Below are positions 46,736 through 54,924 of a stretch of DNA of 64,000 bases, one piece after another. This DNA is from an uncultured Dorea sp. (lineage in GTDB: Bacteria > Bacillota > Clostridia > Lachnospirales > Lachnospiraceae), in assembly GCA_947652615.1 (NCBI GenBank), contig CANTDX010000004.1:1-64000 (forward strand), read 5' to 3'. Position 1 is the first letter of the stretch; every line of letters begins with the position of its first letter. The notes under the pieces are model-generated. The model did not search any database and was not told where the DNA came from. It worked only from the letters and a program-made list of their open reading frames with translations. The position numbers were made by a program, and so were the translations under genes.

Positions 46736-48318
46736 TTCTCTACCGCTTCAATCACACAGCTATGAGTCTTCGTCTTCCTGTCATAGCTGATCCCCGTAAG
46801 CAGCAGGCTGCCCTCGTAATCCCTCAGCGCATCCACATAATTCTTATCCTTGATCTGTGCGATCGCCCCGGCAGCGGCCTTATCCCACTTAAGCTCGATG
46901 ACTACAGCCGGCTTATCCATATACACTTTGCGGGGGATCAGGCAGATATCCGCGAATCCCTTCCCGCTTGGCAGTTCCCGGATGATCGTATAATATTCCC
47001 GGGCAAAATAGAACGCAAGATTAATAGTACAGCTCAGAGAATTCTCATCATTATATTCAAGGATCGAGATCTCCTTGTGTGCCCGGTCGATGCCCTTTGC
47101 CACAGCTTCGCTGTCCATCTCCCACAGCGATTCTAAAAGCTTCCGGGAAGCTTCCACGGAACGGATTACTTCATGCCAGTCCATGGTACTGATCGCGTTC
47201 ACATACTCCTGTGACACCTCTTTATTGGGAATCGCCACGGCCTCCTTCCTGCTGTCGTAAGTCAGATATCCCAGATGTACTAATAGCGTTAGGACATCAT
47301 CCTTCGATGCGAAGGTTGTCATATCATTCTCGAAGGTTCCTGTGTTGATCTGGATCTCTTCTCTTGCCAGCATCCGGACTACTGCGTCTTTTAATCCGTC
47401 CATATCCATCTGGATATAGACCTTGAGCGCTTCATAGGTCTCCGTCCGGTTCCAGTAAGTCCCAAACCTGTGCCGGAGCATGGCTTCTACTACCGACTTG
47501 GGGTTATACATATAACGGCATAGATCCCCGTCCTTTGTATGCGTTACCAGACGATAACCGTCATACCAGGCCTTCGTTTCCTCGAAACTCATCTCGTATC
47601 TTGCACAGAGTTCCCGGACTTCATTCTCCGTGAATCCAAAATATTCTGCCAGATCTCCCGAATCTGTCATCGAATACTCGGCGAACATATTCAGCGCAGA
47701 ATGAGAACCATATTTCTTGATCGGCAGGATCCCCGTCATATAAGCCAGAGCCACATAGTCCTTATCCTTCAGCCATGCGCGAAGGAAGTCAAGATATTTT
47801 TTCTGAGAGTCCTTATCCTCCTGGTATTCACGGAAAAGACAGTCCCACTCATCGATCAGAATGACGAATGGACGGCATGTATAAGCGAAGATATCCTGCA
47901 TTGCAAACGACAGATTATCGCCATCCACATACTCCGGATATGCGTATTTTAAATCTGCAAGGACTCTCTTCTGCAACAATCGCAGCATCTCGTCCATTTC
48001 ATTCGCCGCACTGAGAAAATCCTGCATATTAATCTTGACGACATCATATTGATTCAAGTATTTTCTATAAGTTTCTGTTCGGCTTATCATCAAATCATCA
48101 AACAAGTCTGCAGAATCTTCACTCCGTCCATAATAAGCAGACAGCATATCTGCCGTCATAGATTTGCCAAACCGTCTCGGACGGCTGACGCAGATAAACT
48201 TCTGCCGGGTATTCAGGACGGTGTTCATCTTCTCAATAAAGCCCGTTTTATCTATATAAATTGCAGAATTCAAACTCTCCTGAAATCCTTTGTTCCCAGG
48301 ATTCAGATAACTGCCCAT
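46717..48318 (-). CDS. AAA-ATPase-like / PD-(D/E)XK nuclease protein
   Basis: 533-aa protein of the AAA-ATPase_like (PF09820) plus PDDEXK_9 (PF08011) type. The N-terminal ATPase has the Walker A-like SRPRRFGKSMT, Walker B VILIDEWDCLF and a sensor region ALAYMTGILPIKKYG. The C-terminal nuclease-like motif is AVVIELKWDKA (E-x-K). These genes occur in multiple copies in many gut Clostridia and Bacteroidetes; their role is not established, with mobile-element and defence ideas unproven. The ATG at 48318 follows GGAGG. It starts 14 bases after the unknown 307-aa gene, so they are likely co-transcribed. Confidence 0.85.
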   Translation of the reverse strand: MGSYLNPGNKGFQESLNSAIYIDKTGFIEKMNTVLNTRQKFICVSRPRRFGKSMTADMLSAYYGRSEDSADLFDDLMISRTETYRKYLNQYDVVKINMQDFLSAANEMDEMLRLLQKRVLADLKYAYPEYVDGDNLSFAMQDIFAYTCRPFVILIDEWDCLFREYQEDKDSQKKYLDFLRAWLKDKDYVALAYMTGILPIKKYGSHSALNMFAEYSMTDSGDLAEYFGFTENEVRELCARYEMSFEETKAWYDGYRLVTHTKDGDLCRYMYNPKSVVEAMLRHRFGTYWNRTETYEALKVYIQMDMDGLKDAVVRMLAREEIQINTGTFENDMTTFASKDDVLTLLVHLGYLTYDSRKEAVAIPNKEVSQEYVNAISTMDWHEVIRSVEASRKLLESLWEMDSEAVAKGIDRAHKEISILEYNDENSLSCTINLAFYFAREYYTIIRELPSGKGFADICLIPRKVYMDKPAVVIELKWDKAAAGAIAQIKDKNYVDALRDYEGSLLLTGISYDRKTKTHSCVIEAVEKNKTRG

Positions 48319-48332
48319 ACGTCTCACCTCCA

Positions 48333-49256
48333 TTACTCCAGATACAAATTCTCACGAATCCTCATAAGTATCAGGTCAATTCCCCGGATACTGGTCACAC
48401 GAAATTTTTCCTCTAAAAGATCCATTAACTCCTGTCTCTGTTCATCCGTCAATTTCAAATTCTGTACAAATGTTACCAAGGCAAAATCTGCCAGTGATTT
48501 ACTGAACATATCCTTCTGTACGCATAGACTGTCAATCAGTATTGATACGCTGGAAAATGTATCTCTGCCATAGGAAGTAAATGAGATCTGCTGTAATACA
48601 GAAAACACTTCAATCCTGTCAAAATCAAGGTTAAGATCACTGATATATAGATCCCGGATATAATCATTACAATAAGAAAGGAACTGCATATGAATCGCAT
48701 TCTTTTCCACAATAAATACATCTTCACACTTTGCCGCCGCCAACTCAAGTCCAAGCACAGACAGTCCTCTTTGAAAAAAAGCTTTTACCACATAGCGGTT
48801 CTCTTCTTCAACACGGCTCATAACAGAATCCGCGAAAATCGGAACATAACGTTGCTGATCCGCCTGCATCAGGCTGTTTGTTCTTACAATTCCACGCTTA
48901 TTATCCTCGTGAAAGGATATGACTACTTCTTCAAATTGCCGGTTATCCACTTTGATATACACAGATACTCGATAGACATTGTCAATAACACAGATAAAAG
49001 AATGCTCTGGTTCTTGCTCCTTTCTACGCAGGATCATATATGGCTGAAGGTTGGATAAATACTGTTTTATAAAATCAAGAACATCCCTGCCGCAATATTC
49101 AATATAATCAAAAAGGTGCCTGTTCAGACAGCTTCTATGTTCATTCTCATCCAGTTTTAAACGATCAAGCTTCGCCAGACGCCGGAGCTTCCGGCAAACG
49201 GCGATCATACTCATATCGAGTCCCTGACGTCCCGCATCCTCGTACGTAAGCTGCAT
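48333..49256 (-). CDS. Unknown 307-aa protein in operon with AAA/PDDEXK gene
   Basis: I do not recognise this family. The ATG at 49256 (MQLTYEDAGRQGLD) follows GGGAGG with a 9-base spacing; earlier starts at 49277 and 49331 are in frame. The N-terminal part (about 15-75) is a basic helical region, followed by mixed alpha/beta sequence with SFICVIDNVYRVSVYIKVDN and a C-terminal helical region rich in Leu. There is no signal peptide or TM and no cysteine cluster. The close spacing to the AAA/PDDEXK gene suggests joint expression and perhaps a shared function. Confidence 0.75.
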   Translation of the reverse strand: MQLTYEDAGRQGLDMSMIAVCRKLRRLAKLDRLKLDENEHRSCLNRHLFDYIEYCGRDVLDFIKQYLSNLQPYMILRRKEQEPEHSFICVIDNVYRVSVYIKVDNRQFEEVVISFHEDNKRGIVRTNSLMQADQQRYVPIFADSVMSRVEEENRYVVKAFFQRGLSVLGLELAAAKCEDVFIVEKNAIHMQFLSYCNDYIRDLYISDLNLDFDRIEVFSVLQQISFTSYGRDTFSSVSILIDSLCVQKDMFSKSLADFALVTFVQNLKLTDEQRQELMDLLEEKFRVTSIRGIDLILMRIRENLYLE

Positions 49257-49292
49257 CTTCTCTGACCTCCCATCCATCACCGATAAGTTATT

Positions 49293-49325
49293 CCCGCAAG
49301 CAACGAACCAAGCGGGCTTGCTTGC
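49293..49325 (-). promoter_or_regulatory. Overlapping hairpins in leader of the 307-aa gene
   Basis: GCAAGCAA (49296-49303) and TTGCTTGC (49318-49325) form a perfect 8-bp stem; CCCGC (49293-49297) and GCGGG (49312-49316) form a competing one. They lie 37 bases before the start codon on the minus strand. This could be an operator or a folding RNA leader. Confidence 0.45.
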
Positions 49326-49454
49326 ATGCACATTTAACTGTTCTTATTATACTTCATTTATTTCTGAAATGGAATATAGCAACTAATAATTGCTATTTTG
49401 CACTTATCAAACTCTTTCTTCTTGTTCCGGTATGCTTTATAATAACAGTCAAAG

Positions 49455-49484
49455 CTCCCGCTGCGTCTGCGGGAGTACGGGAGG
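49455..49484 (+). promoter_or_regulatory. Hairpin that can compete for the ribosome site of the HTH gene
   Basis: CTCCCGC (49455-49461) pairs perfectly with GCGGGAG (49469-49475). The same CTCCCG can also pair with CGGGAG (49479-49484), which is the Shine-Dalgarno region of the next gene. The two folds exclude each other, so the leader could hide or expose the ribosome site. Confidence 0.5.
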
Positions 49485-49493
49485 AAAATCTTC

Positions 49494-49976
49494 ATGAATA
49501 CAAAGATAATATCAAGATATTTACAATTATTGCGCAAAACCAATCACTATACTCAGGATGATCTGGCAGCAAGATTGGACATATCCAGACAGGCAATATC
49601 AAAATGGGAAACGGGAACGGCAATTCCTGATATAGAGATCTTATTAGAGCTTTCCAAAATATACGGCGTTACAATCAATGATCTATTGGAACCGAAGATA
49701 CAGCCGCAAAAAATTACAGATTTTGAGCAGATATCATCCATTCCGGAAAATGAATTAAGAGAAATCCTGGAACAAATCGATATCCGCTCGCTTACAATCG
49801 CGCTCATGGGTGCGTCGCCCAAGCTGAATCATCTGATAGAAAAATTATTTCCAGACATTGATTTCGGCGGGATGCGTCATACGATTGGAAGAATCCGGAT
49901 CGAAGTAGTTGAAAATATGCAGAATGAAATTATTTCCTTGATTAATCTGCATTTTATAGATGCAGGAATCTCATAA
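49494..49976 (+). CDS. XRE-type HTH protein with FliG-C-like domain
   Basis: 160-aa protein. Residues 1-65 are an XRE helix-turn-helix (LLRKTNHYTQDDLAARLDISRQAISKWE and the PDIEILLELSKIYGVTINDLL tail). Residues about 75-158 closely recall the C-terminal domain of the flagellar switch protein FliG: FEQISSIPENELREILEQID, then the charged-turn IALMGASPKLNHLIEKLF and IGRIRIEVVENMQNEIISLI. There are no flagellar genes here. It is probably a DNA-binding regulator with a FliG-like protein-protein module. GGGAGG precedes the start, and the 3' end overlaps a convergent acetyltransferase gene by 6 bases. Confidence 0.85.
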   Translation: MNTKIISRYLQLLRKTNHYTQDDLAARLDISRQAISKWETGTAIPDIEILLELSKIYGVTINDLLEPKIQPQKITDFEQISSIPENELREILEQIDIRSLTIALMGASPKLNHLIEKLFPDIDFGGMRHTIGRIRIEVVENMQNEIISLINLHFIDAGIS

Positions 49977-50369
49977 TGCATATTGTACTTGAACATATGG
50001 ACATCCCCGATAAATGATTCTTCTTTTTCCTGTATCACGGAAGTGATGCTTCTCGTAGAAATTCCTTGCCTCCCAATTCATTTCCAATGTCCACAGTATA
50101 ATCTTACACTGAGAATAGTTGCGCTTAATGTAATCCATACACTTACTGCCATAGCCCTTATGGCAGTATTCTTCTAATATATAGATACTGGAAATCTCAC
50201 AGATATCATTTGAAAGTATGATTTTAAACATTCCGATATAAGTATTCTCTTCTGACAGCAAATAGTATTGCATGCTTTCGTGTTGATTATTAAGGAATTC
50301 TTCTTTTCTCTTTTGCGCTGATTCCTGATTCAAATATTCTGCCGGAAACAAATCTTCATATGCCTGCAT
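49971..50369 (-). CDS. GNAT acetyltransferase with N-terminus outside any standard start
   Basis: 132-aa GNAT from ATG 50369. The acetyl-CoA loop is EEYCHKGYGSKCMDYI and the final strands WTLEMNWEARNFYEKHHF are typical. Reading upstream in frame continues the family's N-terminal helix (DIIGKIHAEAW just before the ATG) for about 15 codons until a TAG, with ATT at about 50431 as the only plausible early start. So either a rare ATT start is used, the original ATG has been lost, or a shortened protein is made from 50369. Confidence 0.75.
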   Translation of the reverse strand: MQAYEDLFPAEYLNQESAQKRKEEFLNNQHESMQYYLLSEENTYIGMFKIILSNDICEISSIYILEEYCHKGYGSKCMDYIKRNYSQCKIILWTLEMNWEARNFYEKHHFRDTGKRRIIYRGCPYVQVQYAL

Positions 50370-50501
50370 CCATGCTTCTGCATGTATCTTTCCGATAATA
50401 TCTGCATGCGTTTTTTTAATATATTTTCAATGAATTTCTTCTATCTTATCATAAAACATCCTTAATAGACAATATGAATTATCGAATCTCAGATCTTTCC
50501 C

Positions 50502-51185
50502 CTACCTGCTCCAAATCACTTCCGACCTCTCTATCATATATTCGGAATCCCATTCTTTTGGCGGCGTAGAATCATTGCAAGAATCCAGATAAGAACCTAG
50601 ATCAAATTCCGCATAATAGATCCTGTCAAGCTCTGGCCAATCTCCCAAACCAACGATTCCGCTGTCATCCTGAAACTTCTTAAATATCGATTCGATATAT
50701 TTGGACCAGAGCGTTTCATAATAGCCAAAGATCATCACATCCTGTTCTTCCCCGTCTATTACCGCCATTGTATGCACAATGACCGAACCGGCAAGATTAT
50801 CTCCGTGATAGCTGGCGTAGATCTGTCCGTCTTCTTCCCTGATCCGGATCTTCGTGCTGTCATACGGAATAAAGGAACTCTTCATAGTCATAAGAGCATA
50901 TATCCCTATCATAACTGCAATAGCCGCCGCGACTGACAGGATCGAGACGAGGACCTTCTTTCTTAAGAATCGGCCTTTCAGCTTTTTCACTACTTCTGCA
51001 TCAGAAAGCTTGATAACCCTGTTCGTTGGCAAAGTAATATTACGCCCTAAAATATCGGCTTCCGTCCTGCAGGCATCACAAGTCTCCAGATGCTCTTCTA
51101 CCAGCTCTTTTGTATCATCACTGACAACTTCATCCAGATATAACGGAAGAATATCCCTGATTATGTTACAACTGATCTTTTTCAT
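50502..51185 (-). CDS. Anti-sigma factor with zinc-finger HC2 domain
   Basis: 227-aa protein. The N-terminal anti-sigma zinc site (C6 and HLETCDAC, HxxxCxxC) precedes one TM (about 77-97) and an extracellular domain (about 100-227) with no family I recognise. The ATG at 51185 overlaps the sigma gene by 20 bases. It should hold the ECF sigma factor at the membrane until an outside signal releases it. Confidence 0.88.
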   Translation of the reverse strand: MKKISCNIIRDILPLYLDEVVSDDTKELVEEHLETCDACRTEADILGRNITLPTNRVIKLSDAEVVKKLKGRFLRKKVLVSILSVAAAIAVMIGIYALMTMKSSFIPYDSTKIRIREEDGQIYASYHGDNLAGSVIVHTMAVIDGEEQDVMIFGYYETLWSKYIESIFKKFQDDSGIVGLGDWPELDRIYYAEFDLGSYLDSCNDSTPPKEWDSEYMIERSEVIWSR

Positions 51186-51669
51186 TTTCCATCGCCTCCA
51201 TATACTCATATATCCTCTTTTTCGCTCGATAATATGTAACCCTGGCCCATCCGGAGCTCTTTCCAAAAAGCATGCCTATTCTGTCAAAGGACAGCTCACC
51301 GAACACCCGCAGACTGAATACTTCCTTGTATGGCTCATCCATAGAATGAAGGAATTGGTGGATACAGAAGGCACTTTCTTCATCTGCTAATTGTTCTGCA
51401 AAATCGACCTGCACATCCGCCGTACTCTCCGTTAATTCCCTGTCTGCATAGATCTTCTGACGTTTGCAGTAGGTATAATATGTATTCCTCGCAATTGTAA
51501 AGAGCCATGCCCGTATATCCCTGGAACCGTCGAAGGTGTCGATCGCCTTAAGCGCTTTCACGAATGTCTCCTGCGTTACGTCTTCCGCAACATTCTCACT
51601 GGCACACAGACTGCATAAATACAAAAAGACATCTCTGAAATAAGTCTGATAAATGTCTCCAAACTCCAC
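51166..51669 (-). CDS. ECF-type RNA polymerase sigma factor
   Basis: 167-aa SigW/SigY-like ECF sigma. Region 2 (FRDVFLYLCSLCASENVAEDVTQETFVKAL and RAWLFTIARNTYYTY) and region 4 (EVFSLRVFGELSFDRIGMLFGKSSGWARVTYYRAKKRI) are complete. The GTG at 51669 is chosen because AAGGAGG ends 8 bases before it. It is transcribed with the anti-sigma gene and separated from the upstream remnant by a terminator. Confidence 0.92.
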   Translation of the reverse strand: MEFGDIYQTYFRDVFLYLCSLCASENVAEDVTQETFVKALKAIDTFDGSRDIRAWLFTIARNTYYTYCKRQKIYADRELTESTADVQVDFAEQLADEESAFCIHQFLHSMDEPYKEVFSLRVFGELSFDRIGMLFGKSSGWARVTYYRAKKRIYEYMEAMENEKDQL

Positions 51670-51741
51670 CCTCTTCACCTCCTTCACTCTATTAACTACT
51701 GAAACTGAAAAATGTTACAAAAATAATAATATAAATCGAAA

Positions 51742-51772
51742 AACTCCATCAAACCAGAAAGTAGATGGAGTT
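51742..51772 (-). terminator. Terminator on minus strand before sigma gene
   Basis: AACTCCATC (51742-51750) and GATGGAGTT (51764-51772) form a perfect 9-bp stem; on the minus strand it is followed by TTTTTC. It ends transcripts coming from the ATPase-GNAT gene and the HTH remnant. Confidence 0.7.
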
Positions 51773-51783
51773 CTCTTATATTC

Positions 51784-51976
51784 TTACTGCTTTTTACTTA
51801 ATTTGCTGACACATATAAAGATCACAATAGCAGTCGCAATCAGCAATTCTGCGAAAATTACCGACGGAATTACCTGGCCGCTCTCCTATTTTGAAATAGA
51901 CTGCCTCGAAACATTCAGTTTTTCGGCTAACTGCTCCTGTGTCAGATCGTTCGCCTTCCGTGCAGTTTCTAATCAT
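51784..51976 (-). pseudogene. Remnant of an XRE HTH membrane protein
   Basis: Minus-strand translation gives the core of an XRE helix-turn-helix, ARKANDLTQEQLAEKLNVS then RQSISK, followed by TAG at 51888-51886 where a Trp (SISKWE) is usual. The frame then continues ESGQVIPS and jumps directly to a hydrophobic tail (VIFAELLIATAIVIFICV) ending at TAA 51784. The 5' end is cut off at the stop of the ATPase-GNAT gene and the middle appears deleted. It is a decayed regulator. Confidence 0.65.
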
Positions 51977-53615
51977 TTTTACGATGATGAGCCAACTCAA
52001 CAAGATACTCCGTTGTTCCTTCCTCATATTTTCTCTCACCGGTAAGAGAAAAACCATGCCTTTGATAGAACATAATCGCTCTGGTATTTTTCTCCAACGC
52101 CCACAGATGATCCCCATGGAGTTCCTTGATCGCATACTCCATAAGCCTGCCTCCCACTCCTTTGCTTTGGAAAAAGGTATCAACGTATAATTTGCAGATC
52201 TCAGTTTCATTCATCTGAATAAATCCTCTTATTATCCCGTCATCAAATACATAGATATTATTGATTATCTCCCCATTCCTAAAATAATTATCGATCAATG
52301 GAACAACCTGTAATTCACCGAACGAAAATCCCTCATCTTTAAATATCGGGAAGAAATTCATCCTGTTATTAAAAACAAATATCTCAGCTATCCTTGATAA
52401 ATCTTCTGTTCTTGCTTTTCTTATACTCATGCTGTAACTCCTTATAACGGATTTCTTTCCCTCACTTCCTTTGTTTATATCACTGTTCTGCTCTTCATAA
52501 TTTGACAAGAATCTATTATACAAACGGATCTCAAATATCCTGTTTGCAATCTGTACCATAGAATTATGAACTTCTAGAAAACCAAACATCCTTGCATTTC
52601 TGACAATAGGATCGTCTGCATCATATGCAATGGACTGACCTTGAAAAAGATGACGCGAGATGACGGCTTTCAATTCCGGAAATTGATACAGTTTGTTTAT
52701 CAATGAATCAAACAAAGGGTTATTTTCTTCCAATAGCATCTTTACCGCAGACAAACATCCCGCCTTTGTCCATATATTGCTTCTATCTTCCGATCCCATC
52801 GCCCTTGCAATCCGTTCATCCATTAATTTACAGAGCCGTGACACCAGATAAGGATAACCAGATGTATAGTCATAGAGTAGGTTCGCAATCTCAGCCAGAT
52901 CCATGCCGGTATGATGGTCCATCTCATATTGCTCAAGCATTCCAACGATATCTTTACTTGAAAAACTCATATCCACAAGGAAATCTGCCGCAACATTCCA
53001 TGGACTATTTTCCTTATAGATTTCATCTGGACGAATCTTTCCTCTGATACTGCGCACATCATAGACTCCTGCAAGAATTACGGACTGGAATGTGCGTATT
53101 CTTCTTCTCTTCAAATAGCATGCCCTAAGCTGTGCCAGAAAATCGACAAACACTTGATTATTTGCAGCAGTATCTACCTCATCAATAATCAGGACAATTC
53201 TCTTTTCAGACTCTTTGCACCAGCTCTTCATAACTTTGAAAAGTGCTTGAAGCGAATTAATCTGCGCTGATCGATCTGCAAAAGCTGAGAGTTTCTCTTC
53301 AATACCCTCCGAAAATTCATCGACCAGATCCAACAATTCTTCTGAAAAAGCTGCAACAAACGACTGCTCACTTTCAAACGCCAGAGAACTCATAGTCTGA
53401 AAATCCAAGTACACGACCTCATATTCATCCTTCAAATAATCTGTCAGGGCAAATAATATCGTAGTCTTGCCATATTGTCTGGCACGATTAACCGTAAAAT
53501 ACTTTTCGGTATCTATCATATCTTTTATTTCTTCTAAGCGGCTGGATATATCAACCATATAATGTAACTCCGGATCACAATATCCATCTGAATTAAACGT
53601 CTTATTCATTCTCAT
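51969..53615 (-). CDS. AAA-like ATPase fused in frame to GNAT acetyltransferase
   Basis: 548-aa protein. Residues 1-about 375 are an AAA-like ATPase (PF14516/AAA_35 type) with Walker A-like NRARQYGKTT, Walker B RIVLIIDEVDTA and a winged-helix-like part. Residues 396-548 are a complete GNAT domain starting MSIRKARTEDLSRIAEI with acetyl-CoA site FFQSKGVGGRLMEYA. The two are joined by a short hydrophilic linker (NSDINKGSEGKKSVIRSYS). The GNAT part keeps its own AAGGAG and ATG. Start taken at ATG 53615; GTG 53618 and ATG 53609 are alternatives. Confidence 0.82.
   Translation of the reverse strand: MRMNKTFNSDGYCDPELHYMVDISSRLEEIKDMIDTEKYFTVNRARQYGKTTILFALTDYLKDEYEVVYLDFQTMSSLAFESEQSFVAAFSEELLDLVDEFSEGIEEKLSAFADRSAQINSLQALFKVMKSWCKESEKRIVLIIDEVDTAANNQVFVDFLAQLRACYLKRRRIRTFQSVILAGVYDVRSIRGKIRPDEIYKENSPWNVAADFLVDMSFSSKDIVGMLEQYEMDHHTGMDLAEIANLLYDYTSGYPYLVSRLCKLMDERIARAMGSEDRSNIWTKAGCLSAVKMLLEENNPLFDSLINKLYQFPELKAVISRHLFQGQSIAYDADDPIVRNARMFGFLEVHNSMVQIANRIFEIRLYNRFLSNYEEQNSDINKGSEGKKSVIRSYSMSIRKARTEDLSRIAEIFVFNNRMNFFPIFKDEGFSFGELQVVPLIDNYFRNGEIINNIYVFDDGIIRGFIQMNETEICKLYVDTFFQSKGVGGRLMEYAIKELHGDHLWALEKNTRAIMFYQRHGFSLTGERKYEEGTTEYLVELAHHRKND
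52428..52443 (-). promoter_or_regulatory. Internal ribosome site and start of the GNAT domain
   Basis: On the minus strand AAGGAG (52443-52438) lies 7 bases before ATG 52430-52428, exactly at the first residue of the GNAT domain and in frame with the upstream ATPase. The 153-aa acetyltransferase 51969-52430 could therefore also be made alone. Confidence 0.65.
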
Positions 53616-53637
53616 CACAACCTTAAAATCTGAATCT

Positions 53638-54120
53638 TTACAATTCCATCTTCATATAGATGGACGCATCCATCGGACTGTCATTATAGCTGTCTATCTC
53701 ATAAAACCCATATTTCCTGTAAAGGCGGACCGCACTCTCAAGGAACGGCAGTGTATCCAACAGCATATAAGAATATCCGATCTTCCGCGCATCTTCTATG
53801 ATCCTCCGGATCAACTGATTCCCGATACGTTTACCGCGAAACTCCGGTCTTACATACAACCGCTTCATCTCACAATTCTCTCCGTCAATCTTCCTTAACC
53901 CGATACATCCGGCCAATTTCTCATCATAATATGCCAGGTACAGCCGGCCGTCAGGCTGTCCGTATTTATCTTCCAGATGCTCTAACTCCCCGTCGTAATT
54001 CTGAATATCAAGATACTCCTGAAAGGCCGGATCACCGGCGATTAACATCTGCGTATATTCTGTAAAAAGCTGCTCCACTTCCGGCACATGCCCATAAGCA
54101 GGGATTAATCTTAACCCCAT
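53638..54120 (-). CDS. GNAT acetyltransferase
   Basis: 160-aa GNAT with CEMKRLYVRPEFRGKRIGNQLIRRIIEDARKIGY, the acetyl-CoA region, and YRKYGFYEID. The ATG at 54120 follows GGAGGTGAAGGAA. Substrate unknown. It is divergent from the MntA/HepT pair. Confidence 0.88.
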   Translation of the reverse strand: MGLRLIPAYGHVPEVEQLFTEYTQMLIAGDPAFQEYLDIQNYDGELEHLEDKYGQPDGRLYLAYYDEKLAGCIGLRKIDGENCEMKRLYVRPEFRGKRIGNQLIRRIIEDARKIGYSYMLLDTLPFLESAVRLYRKYGFYEIDSYNDSPMDASIYMKMEL

Positions 54121-54179
54121 TTCCTTCACCTCCATGTTATCCAATTATACCATACTTTTTCAGGAAACAAAGCTTCTTC

Positions 54180-54208
54180 TTGTAAAATATATCCGGTTAG
54201 CCTATAAT
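54180..54208 (+). promoter_or_regulatory. Promoter of MntA/HepT pair
   Basis: TTGTAA at 54180-54185 and TATAAT at 54203-54208, 17-base spacer. A TGGAC-TCT-GTCCA hairpin (54222-54234) lies in the leader. Confidence 0.65.
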
Positions 54209-54262
54209 TGAGAAAGAAGGATGGACTCTGTCCATTAAGGTACGATAAATGGAGAGGTATCT

Positions 54263-54544
54263 ATGAGCGCAGAAGAAGTAATTCATACAGTAACGGAAAT
54301 TTGCCGGAGACATTCTGTAAAAAAGGTAATCTTATACGGTTCAAGAGCGAAAGGAACTGCCAGAGAACGCAGCGACATTGATATCGCCGTATCCGGAATC
54401 CAAGATTTTGACCGGCTATCAGAAGATATCGAGAACATACCAACCCTGTATACCGTAGATCTGGTAGATCTCGATACTTGTACGAACATATTATTAATGG
54501 AGGATATCAGAGAGTATGGACGTAAAATTTACGAAGAGATTTGA
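54263..54544 (+). CDS. MNT-domain nucleotidyltransferase (MntA-like antitoxin)
   Basis: 93-aa minimal nucleotidyltransferase. GS at residues 26-27 and the D38xD40 metal pair in YGSRAKGTARERSDIDIAV match the GSx10DxD signature. In type VII toxin-antitoxin systems MntA adds AMP to HepT and neutralises it. It overlaps the HEPN gene by 29 bases. Confidence 0.9.
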   Translation: MSAEEVIHTVTEICRRHSVKKVILYGSRAKGTARERSDIDIAVSGIQDFDRLSEDIENIPTLYTVDLVDLDTCTNILLMEDIREYGRKIYEEI

Positions 54545-54920
54545 ATCCTTAAAAAATTCACTTGACGCTTTGAATGAAGCAAAAGAGAGGGATCTGAGCG
54601 ATTCCTTCGTATTGAGCGGAACAAGTGCGAAATTCAGTATCACTTTTGACCTGAGCTGGAAAGTCATGAAGGACATTCTGGTACAGCACTATGCAATCAC
54701 AGACTTCGTGGCAGGTTCACCGCGCGAGGTACTGCGGAAAGCATTTCAGGCGGAACTGATCACAGACGATATATGGATGGAAATGCTAAGCGTAAGGAAT
54801 CGCCTGACACATGACTATGACGGTGATATCATAAAGCAATATTGTGTTAAGATCATAGATGTCTATATTGATATCTTTTACCGTTTCTGTGATATAGCAG
54901 AACATGTAATACGGCATTAA
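54516..54920 (+). CDS. HI0074/HepT-like HEPN protein
   Basis: 134-aa helical protein of the nucleotidyltransferase substrate-binding (HI0074) group. It carries R94-x4-H99-x-Y101 (RNRLTHDY), the RX4HXY motif needed for HEPN RNase activity, so the toxin is probably active. The gene order (MNT then HEPN) is as in HI0073/HI0074. Confidence 0.9.
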   Translation: MDVKFTKRFESLKNSLDALNEAKERDLSDSFVLSGTSAKFSITFDLSWKVMKDILVQHYAITDFVAGSPREVLRKAFQAELITDDIWMEMLSVRNRLTHDYDGDIIKQYCVKIIDVYIDIFYRFCDIAEHVIRH

Positions 54921-54924
54921 TCAG

